Positions 10,675 to 22,039 of a DNA stretch of 64,000 nt are shown here, piece by piece. The position numbers and the translations under genes were made by a program. Each line of letters begins with the position of its first letter. Position 1 is the stretch's first letter. Under the pieces are notes generated by a model. It saw only the letters and a list, made by a program, of their open reading frames with translations, made no database searches and was not told the DNA's origin. This DNA is from Papaver somniferum (Eukaryota; Streptophyta; Magnoliopsida; Ranunculales; Papaveraceae): assembly GCF_003573695.1 (NCBI RefSeq), contig NC_039362.1:114307120-114371119 (forward strand), in the 5' to 3' direction.

Positions 10675-12840
10675 ATGCAAGCTTTAAGTGTCCTGCTGCC
10701 ATTAAGTGGTATTTCAAGAACAAGAAGAAAGAGAGTTTATTGTTTGAGTGCAATTGAAGTTAGCAATGGGTTTCATTGTTGGAATCCTATGTGTGGGTTT
10801 TCGTCTAAAGTGAAATTATATCTTATTTGTCAACCAAAGAGGGGGAATTCTTTTGGTTCTTGTAGTATTCCTTTAGCTTTAGCTTTAGAGAAAGAAGCAA
10901 TAGGGAGTGATAAAGATAGTGCAGATGAGGTGATTTTGAGTGATGGGATTGATGTTGTGAAAGAGATTCCTTTTGACGGCAGCAATGAACCGACAGACAA
11001 CAAGGAATATGTTGGTAAAGAGAAAGAAGATAATAGTGAATTAGTTGAGGAGAAGAGTAAAAAGGTGGATGTTAGAGCGTTGGGTTTGAGTTTAGAGTTT
11101 GCCAAAACTGCAGATGAAGTTGAAGTAGTACTTAAGGATTTTGCAGACCTACCGCTTAATGTGTATTCATCTATGCTAAGAGGTTTAGGTGTGGATAAAA
11201 AAGTGGATATTGTAATGGCTGTTTACGAATGGCTTAAGAGAAAGAAGATAGAGACTGATGGTACTATATATCCTAACCTTTATATATATAACAGTCTACT
11301 CGGTGCATTGAAGCAATCTCATGAGTTTGGTTTAATGGAGATGGTTGTGAAAGATATGGAAGATGAAGGGGTGATTCCTAATATTGTGACGTATAACATT
11401 TTAATGGCAATTCATTTAGAGCAAGGACGATCTAAAGAGGCACTTAACGTACTTCAGGTGATGCAAAATATGGGTTTACGGCCAACTCCTGTGACTTATT
11501 CAACAGCATTGTTGGCTTATCGAAGAATGGAAGACGGTAATGGAGCTCTGAAGTTTTTTGTTGAAGTGAAAGAGAGGTATCAGAATGGGGAGATAGGAAA
11601 AGATACGGATGATGATTGGGATAGTGAAATTATTAAGTTTGAAAACTTCATAGTTCGAATATGCTACCAAGTTATGCGACGGTGGCTTGTGAAAGGAGTT
11701 CACTTAACTAAAGATGTGATGGATCTTCTTACAAGCATGGATGGTGCAGGACTGAAACCTGGACGTGTAGACCATGAGAAACTCGTTTGGGCATGTACAC
11801 AGGAAGGCCATTACATTGTGGCGAGGGAGTTGTACAACAGAATAAGAGAGGGGGGAACGGGAATTAGCTTATCTGTATGTAACCATGTAATTTGGTTGTT
11901 GGGGAAGGCGAAAAAGTGGTGGGCGGCGCTAGAAGTCTATGAGGACTTGTTGGATAAAGGACCAAAGCCTAATAACTTATCAAATGAGCTTGTAATTTCT
12001 CATTTCAACATTCTATTAACTGCTGCTAGGAAGAGAGGAATTTGGAGATGGGGTGTTAGATTACTTAACAAGATGGAAGAAAAAGGCTTGAAAGCAGGAA
12101 GTAGAGAATGGAATGCAGTTCTTGTGGCCTGTTCTAAGGCCGCAGAAACTTCAGCTGCAGTGCACATTTTCCATAGAATGGTGGAAAATGGTGAAAAACC
12201 AACAATCCTTTCCTACGGAGCATTGCTCAGTGCTCTTGAGAAAGGGAAGCTCTACGAAGAGGCAATTCAAGTATGGGATCATATGATCAAGGTTGGTATT
12301 CAACCAAATTTGTATGCTTATACCATTATTGCCTCAGTTTATATAGGTCAAGGAAAATCTGATACTGTCGAGTCTGTGATGAGGGAGATGGTAAAATCAG
12401 GGATTGAACCAACTGTTGTTACTTTTAATGCAATAATTAGTGGTTGTGCACGGAATGGTATGGGGAGCACTGCCTTTGATTGGTTTCATCGAATGAAAAT
12501 TTGGAATATCCCACCAAATGAGATAACGTACGAAATGCTGATTGAAGCTCTTGCGATAGATGCTAAACCTAGATTAGCTTATGAGTTGTACTTGAGGGCT
12601 CTCAGTGAGGAGTTGATTCTATCTTCTAAGGCTTATGATGCGGTGTTGGAATCGGCTACGAATTATGGTGCAACTATAGATATAGCTAATTTAGGACCAA
12701 GGCCTCCAGAGAAGAAAAAACACGTAAAAAATAGAAAACATTTGTCTGAATTCTGCAACCTGGCTGATCTTCCTCGGAGAAGTAAACCATTCGAGAAAGA
12801 AGAACTTCAACCTCCACAGTTACAAGGAGACCAAGAGTAA
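10675..12840 (+). CDS. LPE1: P-class PPR protein, chloroplast, LOW PHOTOSYNTHETIC EFFICIENCY 1-like
   Basis: A single uninterrupted exon of 721 residues. The N-terminus (MQALSVLLPLSG, rich in Ser, Arg and Lys, few acids) looks like a chloroplast transit peptide; an acidic linker follows (about 80-130). From about residue 155 to 650 there are degenerate 35-residue PPR units, for example NLYIYNSLLGALKQ at about 204, NIVTYNILMAIHLEQG at about 236, LYAYTIIASVYIGQGK at about 544 and VVTFNAIISGCARNG at about 581. The tail carries GPRPPEKKK. There is no DYW/E or SMR domain, so it is P-class. The overall pattern, including a Trp-rich segment (KKWWAALEVYEDLLD), matches my memory of Arabidopsis LPE1, which binds psbA mRNA in chloroplasts. 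The PPR call is certain; the ortholog call is from memory. It is the only intact host gene here. Confidence 0.93.
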   Translation: MQALSVLLPLSGISRTRRKRVYCLSAIEVSNGFHCWNPMCGFSSKVKLYLICQPKRGNSFGSCSIPLALALEKEAIGSDKDSADEVILSDGIDVVKEIPFDGSNEPTDNKEYVGKEKEDNSELVEEKSKKVDVRALGLSLEFAKTADEVEVVLKDFADLPLNVYSSMLRGLGVDKKVDIVMAVYEWLKRKKIETDGTIYPNLYIYNSLLGALKQSHEFGLMEMVVKDMEDEGVIPNIVTYNILMAIHLEQGRSKEALNVLQVMQNMGLRPTPVTYSTALLAYRRMEDGNGALKFFVEVKERYQNGEIGKDTDDDWDSEIIKFENFIVRICYQVMRRWLVKGVHLTKDVMDLLTSMDGAGLKPGRVDHEKLVWACTQEGHYIVARELYNRIREGGTGISLSVCNHVIWLLGKAKKWWAALEVYEDLLDKGPKPNNLSNELVISHFNILLTAARKRGIWRWGVRLLNKMEEKGLKAGSREWNAVLVACSKAAETSAAVHIFHRMVENGEKPTILSYGALLSALEKGKLYEEAIQVWDHMIKVGIQPNLYAYTIIASVYIGQGKSDTVESVMREMVKSGIEPTVVTFNAIISGCARNGMGSTAFDWFHRMKIWNIPPNEITYEMLIEALAIDAKPRLAYELYLRALSEELILSSKAYDAVLESATNYGATIDIANLGPRPPEKKKHVKNRKHLSEFCNLADLPRRSKPFEKEELQPPQLQGDQE

Positions 12841-13931
12841 CTGGCAGCCTTTTGTAATATGGAAATATTTTGGATCAGTTCTGGTGAGATGATATTGTAA
12901 AATGGTGCAGAAGCATATTGCTGTAAAGATACAAGAGATAACGAGGAAAACAATGTATGCAGTAATAGCTCATGTAAAACTTTCTGGACCTTCTTTCTTG
13001 TTTACTGCTTATATAAATGGGAAAATCTTGCCTAGATTTTAAAAATCAATCGAGCATTCATGACATCTATTGCTGTCAAAGTTGCCTGCAACTATTTAAC
13101 AAAAATACTGTATAAATTAATGCTTTAAAGAGGCAAAAACATAAACCCGGGATTGATTAATAGGGGCTGATCCAGGCTTCCAGCTCAATTCAAGATTGCT
13201 CCAAAATGGAATATATAAGTTAATGATTTAAAGAGGCACAACAACAACACTGGATTGGTTAGGGTTGTCCCAGCTCATATCCAAGAATGCTTCAAAGTGA
13301 AATAGGTATATGAAAAGGCAGTCATCTAACAAAAATGCAAAGTAGAATTGGTACAATCAACAAGCAAAAGTAACTGCTTTCTCAATTTCCAGTTTCTTTC
13401 CGACAAGGCAGCAGGAAAGAATGAGCATCACCACTCACCAGATTTAGTGAGTTACCCCATTAATGGGTTTCAAATTAAACCTGACTATCCAGCACAATGT
13501 CTGGTGCAGGATCCTCAGCTTGAGACTGGGAAGCGATGTCTCTTGCCTTCTTGTAGCTCTTCGACCTTTTAAAGATTGAATCCAAGCTTATTTTCTCCTT
13601 ACATCTGCACAGGACAAACACTTTCAGGGAGATTTATCCTAAGCACAAGGAAAACTGCATTAGTTCTATTATATAACAAAAGTAGCATGATGACTCATTA
13701 TCAACAGATGAAATTATTCAGAGCTACCTTTGTAAAGATAAGAATTTGGCAGATTTCAGAGAACCTATTCTTTTCACGAATTTTACCCTTTTTTACGGAG
13801 ATTCAACACTAGTGAAACCAAATAACCAATGCAAGTTTATACCAACACAATTGTTTCTCATAGTTATATATTCTTCCTCATAATTTTTCTACCTTAGTCC
13901 ACAGATAGAGAAACATTATGTACACAGCTAC
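12841..13931. other. Convergent intergenic region, 3' UTRs
   Basis: 1.1 kb between two convergent genes. It has two similar stretches, about 13120-13160 and 13215-13250, each with AAAGAGGCA. No ORF with recognisable content. Confidence 0.5.
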
Positions 13932-14463
13932 TTACTTTGGTGTAGTCACATCACTATCCATCCTTCTACCACCAGAAGGTCCTGTAAAAAAATAACAATT
14001 AACAGATAAACCAAAATTAGCTGCACGATAACAATGACATCCTGATGATGTACCAACTAAACATTTTAAAATAACTAAAAATTACTAAATTAGCATTACC
14101 TGGTGAATCCTCCCCGGTTGATGATCCAGATGAGGACGAATCTGAGGGAGTTTGGGTGCTGGCCTCTGAATTGTTTACTTCATCACCTTCATCTTGAGAA
14201 CTTTCACCACTACTTTCCTTGAAAATAGGTTTTACGCTACTTAACAAACTCCTCTGACTGCTTGAAGCATTCAACACTTTACCAATTTGATCTGAAAGAG
14301 GAATTCTTACTTTTGCATGGGATTGTGGAACAACACCCCTCCTTATTTTTATTAACCCTGTCCACCGTACTTTCGGTATTAGAACTTGATTCTGCCAAGG
14401 AAACATTAATCTTCTTTTGGGCAAGGTTAACTCTAGAAGAACGATCCAGATGAGAAATAACCG

Positions 14464-14539
14464 GGGTAGCATTCGCAGATGCACTAACTACCTTCTTCAA
14501 AGGGTAGCATTCCCAGATGCACTAACTACCTTCTTCTTT
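14464..14539 (-). repeat. 38-bp tandem duplication inside the broken gene
   Basis: 14464-14501 and 14502-14539 match at all but a few bases (GGGTAGCATTC...ACTAACTACCTTCTTC). 38 is not a multiple of three, so the duplication itself breaks the reading frame. Confidence 0.9.
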
Positions 14540-15429
14540 GACACTTCGACAGGAGTTTCACCAACCTTAACAGTAGCCTTCATATTAGGTTGTGGTGCAG
14601 GGTTGTTTTGCCCACCCTTTAATACTGGAACCGCGCCCGAGGCGCCACCATCAGAGTTCTTTTGTGCAAGAGGTTTTCTCCTGACCAACTTTCAAGCTCT
14701 TGTCTGATGGTTTAATTTCAGTCCCTTTGGCAGGAGCAACAAATTTCTGGTGGTCTTTAGGCAAAAAGTACTCACTGAAATCAATGTCATCACCCTCAAC
14801 AGCAGAGATTTGGTTCCTGCATTTGTGCTACCATTTACATCAGACTCATAATTTTCTTCAAGAGGCCTTTCCCCACATCATGCTCGAGAATGTCTGGTGG
14901 CATTTGTAAGGATTCATAGTTCTCTGAAACTTGAAACAGGGAGTCAATAGCAATCCCACCAGATTTACCAACTTCAGGCACATATCTAGATGAATTGCTA
15001 TCAGACTTTGCCTTCCCTATTCTTGATTTTTTCACCCTTTTTAACGGGGTGTTCTCCTGTTTCCTGTTTTCATCAGTTGAAGGAGTGATGTGCCTAGAGA
15101 CCAACTTTTTGTTCCTCTGGTAGTTCTGCATAATTCTTTGAGTTAGAGTGTTTAGTCTTCAAAGACTCCATGACAAAAGTGTTGTCCCCAATCCCACAGT
15201 CCTTATCAGATCCCTTCTCGAGGCATAGAGATGGAGCATCAGTAGTTCTCTTTTTTGACGTTCTTGACTTTCCAGTTGGAGGCAAGCTTTTACCTGCTTT
15301 TCTCGTATCTAAAGCTTTTTCAGGCTCAGATGTTACAGGAACGATATCTCTTGTGCTATCATCATTTTCTGCTCCTGCAGATGGCAAGCAGGTTTCAGCA
15401 TCAGAAGTCTTGGTTGTCCTCTTCTTCTT

Positions 15430-16595
15430 CTTTCTTGTATTAGCAATATCCTTAGTCTCTGTATCTACAGAAGCGTCCAATAACTTATGCTTCAAATTTA
15501 TTTCTTCAGATGGTGTTGCTACACATTCACTTCTCGAAAACTTGCCAGTTTCCTTTTCCTCTTCTCACTGACTAAACTCTCCACCGGTTTGACTGCAGAT
15601 CTTGTGACCTGTTGTTCATCCCAATGGTTTATCAAGTAAGAAGTTTTGTTTAGTTTTGATATGTCTTTGTGCAGAGGTGTCCCAGCATCAATCTCTTTCA
15701 TATTTCTTCATCGGGGCCATGTAAAGAATTTATGAATTCGTCTTTCTTGTGTTCAATATGTATTTCTGGGACTTCATGTTTGTGTCAGCTGTAGAAACCT
15801 CATTTCGAACACTTGCTGATTTACTTTTCTTCTTTCCCTTCTCCCTGACTAGATTCTCCCCCCGTTTAATTGGTAAACCGCACTTGTAACTTGTAATTCA
15901 TCCTCCAACAGTTTATCACGTATCAAGTTTTCTCGTTTGGATGTCACTTTATCAGGTGTCCCAGCATCAATCTCTTTCGTAGATTCTTCAACAGGGTCAT
16001 GTAGAGAATCTATGAATCCATCTATCTTGTGTTCCTTATGCAATTGTAGGACTTCCGTTTTGGTGTCAACTTTAGAAACCTCATTTCGAGCACTTGCCGA
16101 CTTCTTATTTTTCTTCCGCTTCTCCCTGACTAAACTCTCCCCCAGTTTGATTGGTAAACCAGCAGTGGTAACTTGTTGTTCATCATCCCCCAACGGTTTC
16201 TCATGTATCAAGTTTTCTGGTTTGGATGCCACTTCATCAGGTGTCCCGGCATCAATCACTTTCATAGATTCTCCAACAGGGTCATCTAAAGAATCTACCA
16301 ATCCGCCTTTATTGTGTTCATTAAGCATTTGTAGGACTTCATTTTCTGTGTCAATTGGAGAAGTTGCCTCAATTTGAAAACTTGACGATTTCTTTTTTAT
16401 TGTCCTTTTCCCACTGGCCAAACTCTCCGCCGGTTTGACTAATAAACCAATTGTGACTTGTTGTTCATCCCCCAATGATTTCTCATTTAACAAGTTTTCT
16501 GGTACAAATGCTTCTTTACTATGCAGACGCGTCTCGGCATCAGTCTCTTTCATTGATTCTCCAATGGGGTCATGCAAAGCATCGAAAATCTTATC
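15430..16595 (-). repeat. Four tandem units of about 285 bp in the large exon
   Basis: Anchors such as GGGTCATGTAGAGAATC recur at about 15711, 15991, 16272 and 16562, a spacing of 280-290 bp. Each unit encodes a stretch like LHDPVEESTKEIDAGTP followed by an E-N-L-I-x-E-K/D block and a basic KKKKSAS tract. The two left units carry the single-base indels that are visible by comparison with the right ones. Confidence 0.85.
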
Positions 16596-19115
16596 ATTCT
16601 TCACAGCAGGAACTGGTAGCCAAGCTTCTTCTGAAGGACCTTTAACGTTCTTAGAAACATCTTCGCTTTTCTTTACTTTTCTTTGTTTTTTCTTTGCAGG
16701 AGAATTTAGTAGTGGAGCTTCACCCAATATATTTTCATCCATGCCACCCTTAACGTTTATAGATTCATCTTTCTCGTGTTCAGCGTGTATTTCTGGGACT
16801 TCATTTTCTGTGCTAATTGGATCACATCGTTTCCTTTTTTCAGAAATAAACCTCTCCTTAGTATCATCGGAACTTTTAATCAGTTCAGAACTTAAGATTT
16901 CTACTCCTACATCCAATTTGTTTGACACCTTTCCACCCATATCACCCTGTACTAACTGACCATCGTTCAAAATAACATGATTCGCTATTCCGATGTTTGA
17001 CTCAAACCCTGAAACCTTAATGCACTGATGCTCAACTTGGATGTTAGTTTTTTCTTTTTCAGCTGAAGGTCCATCCAACATTAGTTTTGGTAGACCACTA
17101 GAACCAGGTTGTAAATAAAGTGGGTTTTTTCCAGATACCACTTCGCTAACGGCATCCACATAAAGAAACCATGTTCTGTTAACTCTATCGAATACACTTT
17201 TAACAAACATTGAATCCGATACATGGTAAAAACATTTTTTGCGCCTTACCTACAAAAATCAGAAAACTAAAACTCAGAATTCTCAATGAAAATGACAGGG
17301 TTTGGACAACCATGTAATAACCAATAATAAGATCACACATGATTACTACACGTACCTTAATAGCTTTAACTTCTACCTTGCCATGCATTGGAAAGCAACG
17401 AGGATGTTCAGACATTATTTTTTCTGCACAACAAAACCATAATGATGTTATTGTTAATATAATAATGCATCCCTAGCAGGTATCTTCAAAATGAGTGACT
17501 ACAGATTCTACAGTACATGACAGCCTACTTTCTTGTTCACAATAATTCTGTACAGTTAGGTTTCACTTTTGAGAACTCATACTCCCATAAAAAGATTTGA
17601 GTCATTTGACAATCTGACTTCAACTGAAATGTAGATAAAGTAAGTGCAAGCTCAGAGTTTGTACAGTAAAATAGCATCCAGAGTACAAGGACATGATCAT
17701 TACGGCAAAATAAGTTAGAGATCATACAGCGCAAGGGAATGAAAAATAGTGACTGACCCACCTAAAAAACATAATTTGTAAAAGTTGAAGGAGAGCGGAT
17801 ATCCAAGTATTTAGCCTAGGATTTATATCTATCAAGAAAATAACATCAGGTCTTAGTATGAAAATTCACAGATAAATATATCACACATCAGGCTAGATGT
17901 CTTTCTCGTAAACTACATACTGTTTCTGTTTTCATCACCATCATCTCAACTATTCACGACATACTTTAGTGTAGTTTGAGCTCTGAAGAATTGCTTATGA
18001 TTTCATAACCTACCATACCCATATTTAGTTCTTCAACTAACCGCCCATTGCAACCCAATAATTAGCTAAATCAGTTGCTATGTAGCTGGTTGATTCGCTT
18101 GTTCGTTCTCTCCAAAACTTAAGTCTGTAAAATGACTCTAAGAAGCATCATATAACCATAACCAATATGCCAGCACACCATTTGAAACAGCTAACACCAA
18201 GTGAGTGTTGGTCAATCCTCAAGGAAAGGGAATTTTCTCTTGGGCACATTGATAATTGCAAGAGTGGTGAACATAGGGAAAGAAATAGCAAGCAAATGGG
18301 ATGGTTTACACTTCACTGATACCTATCAGCTCATCTAAGTAAATATTAAGCTTGCATAATGTTATTATATCTGCACCATTAGTCTGAACTTATGCCTTTG
18401 ATATATTCCCTTGGCAATTGTTACCATCAACTTTATCTCGATTTTTCTAGTCTTAAAATGGATATCAACAACTGAACATTTATCTCTTTTTTACTAGTCA
18501 TAAACAAAACAATACTGATATCTTTAAAAAATAAAATTGAATAGTCACTGTGTACTGCAAATCAAATGGTATCAAATGTTATGTCGAAAATCTCGGACAA
18601 AATTCGTATCCGAACTTCAAATATACATGAAAGGAGACTCTTGGTACCCTTAAACTCGCATAACAATACAAATTGATACTGCACAGAGCGAAAAACAAAT
18701 AACGAAATACATATATACTGTAATAACATGAACAAAAACCAACCTTTCTGGAAAAATTGAGGTTTTCAAACAAACCCTATATCAAACTTACGAAACGCTA
18801 ACGAGTTAAACATAATCAGAATATCAAAAAACATAAAAAAAGTTCGACATTTAGAAGTAGGAAAGTACAAATAAACTTACGTTTGAGATCAAACACAGTA
18901 TCATTATTCGTAATAATTAAAACAAGATGGGTATTGAGATTTGTTTCAATGAAGATTGTGTGATTTGTTGATTCAATGGTGGAATTTGGTTTCGCCATGG
19001 AGAGCAGACACGGAACTTCAATGCTACAGAGAGGAAGAGAAAGGGATTCTGGGTTTTTGAAAAGGTTTTATAGGAAGATGTGGATCCTACAACGGGCTTT
19101 TATTGTTATTATCTT

Positions 19116-20505
19116 GGAATCATTTTTTTTTTTTGGGACCATGGGTTTTTTTTCGAGGGGACCATGATTAGGCCACCTTACCTATAATTATAAGGGGTGT
19201 CCCAAAAGATGGAGATGACTAGTTTACCCTTTTACCTAATTAAAATTATAACTAATCTACAACTTCTTCTTCCTTTATTCTACAATTTTTCTTCTTCTCT
19301 TCTTCATCAATATATGATCATCTAAACCTGATCGTATACAAATCTAATCAAAATCATCAAATTTTCATCGTCGTCGATTCATTGAGTTTTCATCGTCGAT
19401 TAATCAATCTTTTGTAAATAAACCTATCCATAAATATTTTCCCACAAACCCATTACTTCTAATTCGTTTTTGATTGAAATTTTGAGCCGTAGTCATCAAA
19501 ATATGTTGAATTTGGAGGTTACAGTAGTAAGTTCAGTTAGGATAATTTTGAAAAAAACCCTAGTTTTACAACCGAACTTTTAAAAATGAAGAACACGAAG
19601 AACAGTTCGGATAAGAATTTTTTTTTTGCCTAACCGAACACCTGAGTTCGGTTGAGTCGCAAAAATAATTTCAAAACCGAACTCTTCTCTATATAGCCAA
19701 ATGTTGAGTTCAGTTTAATCGCAAAAAAAAATCCTAACCGAACTTTACACAGAAAACCTACATAATGAGTTCGGTTAACTCGCAAAAATAATTCAAAACC
19801 GAACTCTTCTCTGTATAGCCAAATGTTGAGTTCGGTTTAATCGCAAAAAATTTTTTTTTTGCGAACTTACCGAACTCTGTTGTTTAAAGTTCGGTTACAA
19901 CGTGGTCGAGTCGACTGAACCGAACAAACTCTGTAAACTCAAGCATAGTAGTTCGGTTACATTTGATTTTTCATCAGCTAGCCGAACAAACAAAAACTCC
20001 ATTAAAGCTCTAGTTCGGTTGCCTGTGATTTTGGATTTATTAACCGAACTGCATTTGCAGAAAGTTCGGTTACATGTTCTTCATATAATCTAACCGAACT
20101 TTGTTGACCTGGTTGAAATTTTTTTGTTACAATTTTGATTTTGAAGATATTTTAGGCCATTTATAACAACATTCACTAAGTTACAAGCATACTTCGGTAT
20201 CCAGAGGATGTTTTTTTCTCCATATTCACCCATCTTAAAATAAATTTTTTCTCCATCTTCTTCTTCTTCTATCACTTTAGGCACTCAATAATTCTACTTA
20301 AAAAAAACAATCTATTAATTTAACCTTAATCAATGATTAATCACACTAACTAATCATTATACAAAAATAATCAGGAGGATAATTTTGGTATTAATATAAA
20401 TATTTAGATAAGGGGTGACCTAGAATTACTTCTAATGTCTTACCCAAAATAAAACAATGGTCCCCCCCCCCAAAAAAAAAAGGCTGGTCCCCAAAAAACC
20501 GTTCT
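19116..20505 (+). mobile_element. Non-autonomous TIR element 2, relative of element 1
   Basis: Same order as element 1: GGGACCATGG end, TATAAGGGGTGTCC, a leader with AAATCATCAAAATATG-like sequence, a TTCGGTT/AACCGAA array (about 19528-20100), GATAAGGGGTGACC, and a right end whose reverse complement starts AGAACGGTTTTTTGGGGACC. The left end is degraded by a poly-T run. Candidate 6-bp duplicates TATCTT (19110-19115) and TATTTT (20506-20511) match at 5 of 6. It lies about 118 bp upstream of the start codon of the minus-strand gene and in the same orientation as element 1. Confidence 0.7.
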
Positions 20506-20599
20506 TATTTTGAGGCTGGAAACCGACAAGTCCAGTATGGGAATTCATGGGCTTTTTGTATCATTACACGACAGACTGATTGCCGGTGGCACAATGAAT

Positions 20600-21829
20600 C
20601 CTGTTTTGAGGCATACTGGTTTTTTTTGAGGCATACTCATTCATTATCCCATCTAGGGTGGGTTTATAAGGGGTGTCTAAAAGTAGTGCAATTACTTATG
20701 TATCCTTAAACAATTTTAATTACTAGAGTGCCCTTATCCTCAAAAAACCTAAAATCAAAAATAAAAATAACCTTTAAACTTAAACATCTTGGACTCCAAT
20801 TCAATCAAGCAATTAATCAAGCAAAGGAAACACGAATCGAAAGTGAGCGATGTTGGAGTGCGAAATCCAAATCTCAACTGCTTTAGAATGTATTTGTAAC
20901 AAATCCATCTTGTTTTTGATTGATTTTATTTTGTTTGATCGATAGAATATGATATCAAAGATGGAATTAGGTTTTCAGAATATCAGTTCGGCTGATATTG
21001 GAATATTAATTTTGGGCCGAACCTAGTATATGATTTAGAGAAGCACTATGTTCGGCTGATGCGACTTTGCTAGATTTTGTTCGAATCAGACGAACCTAGC
21101 CTTCTTCTTCGTTTTAGATTTTCAGAAGATAAGTTCGGCTGATCTTGGAATATCAATTTTAAGCCGAACCTAGTGTATGATTTAGAGAAACACTATGTTC
21201 GGCTGATGCGACTTTCTAGATTTTGTTCAAATCAGCGGAACCTAAAATTCGTCAGTTGCAGAGTGAAGTTCGGCTGATAACTTGTCAGCCGAACCTCTGT
21301 TTATTGAAAATATACCTAGGTTCGGCTCACAAGTTGTTAGCCGAACCTAGGTATATTTTCAAAAAAAAAAGAGGTTCGGCTGACAAGTTATCATCCGAAC
21401 CGTTCATCTGGTCAGTAGATCTGGGTTTTAAAAATTCAATTTTTTAACAGATTCAACTTATAAAAAGGACATTAAACCTCGTATAGAAGTCTACCTCTGA
21501 TTTGAATCACACATTTTGGTCACTTTTAATCACTAAAATTTAAAAACCCAAGTTTTTTTCTCACTTCTTCTTCTTCCTCTCAAAAACCCCCAACTCTCTC
21601 ACATAAATCAGGTTTCTTCACTAATTTACCACTAATAATTTGTTTTTTAATCAATCCTTAAAATTCCTAATTAATCAAATATAATCATAATCATTAACAC
21701 TAATTATATAAGGGTAGTTACGTCATTATCAAAAAGGGTGAATAAGGGGTGATGTTGTTTTTTATTTAGTGGCTCTATTTTGGCATTATTTGGTATGCCT
21801 CAAAAAAATTCAGTATGCCTCAAAATAGG
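20600..21829 (+). mobile_element. Non-autonomous TIR element 3 with TTCGGCT array
   Basis: The TIRs are CCTGTTTTGAGGCATACTGG and, on the right as reverse complement, CCTATTTTGAGGCATACTGA; in both ends TTTTGAGGCATAC is repeated a second time about 18 bp inside. Internally it has TATAAGGGGTGTC near the left and AATAAGGGGTGATG near the right, as in elements 1 and 2, around an array of TTCGGCTGA / CAGCCGAA motifs (about 20980-21405). That array includes a direct duplication with a period of about 155 bp (about 20967-21071 and 21122-21233). No clear target duplicate was found. No transposase. Confidence 0.65.
21306..21360. repeat. Perfect 22-bp-arm hairpin inside element 3
   Basis: Arms 21306-21327 and 21339-21360 are exact reverse complements (core TACCTAGGTTCGGCT) around an 11-nt loop. 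It is the strongest stem of the TTCGGCT array. Confidence 0.9.
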
Positions 21830-22039
21830 TTTCAATGAACGTCTGTGTTTTAATCGCCCATCGACCTTGTATGAAGCGGCGGGATAAAACGACAGGAAAG
21901 CCCACTTCTAAGTTATTGTCGAATGTCGGTCATTCTAAAAGCCTTTTCACTTATGGAAAAATTAGGCGCAGGCCCAAAAATAATAATACTCTCATTGTCA
22001 AGCCCACAATTAATTTTTAATTATGTGACACCCATAATT

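Larger units (their letters stand above)
13932..18998 (-). pseudogene. Four-exon nuclear gene with ubiquitin-like-fold N-terminus, large exon frameshifted
   Basis: Exons 18998-18881, 17423-17356, 17249-14100 and 13981-13932 have GT-AG junctions and compatible phases. The first three splice cleanly to MAKPNSTIEST...DTVFDLKQK, then IMSEHPRCFPMHGKVEVKAIK, then VRRKKCFYHVSDSMFVKSVF, a fold of about 95 residues resembling ubiquitin-like N-termini. The rest is Lys/Glu/Ser-rich, disordered and contains four tandem units of about 95 residues. A C-terminal acidic Ser tract (GESSQDEGDEV) and last exon PSGGRRMDSDVTTPK end it. From about 15880 downwards the frame shifts at least six times, including a 38-bp tandem duplication. 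Either a decaying gene or indel errors; the intact PPR gene next to it favours decay. Family not recognised; a nuclear role is inferred from composition only. Confidence 0.7.

Noticed and set aside
15430..16595. Satellite DNA
   Set aside because: The 285-bp tandem units are in a continuous coding frame of the minus-strand gene and encode matching peptides.
14417..16959. Several plus-strand ORFs of 60-174 residues
   Set aside because: Antisense shadows of the Lys/Glu/Ser-rich exon, which is low in antisense stops; no independent support.
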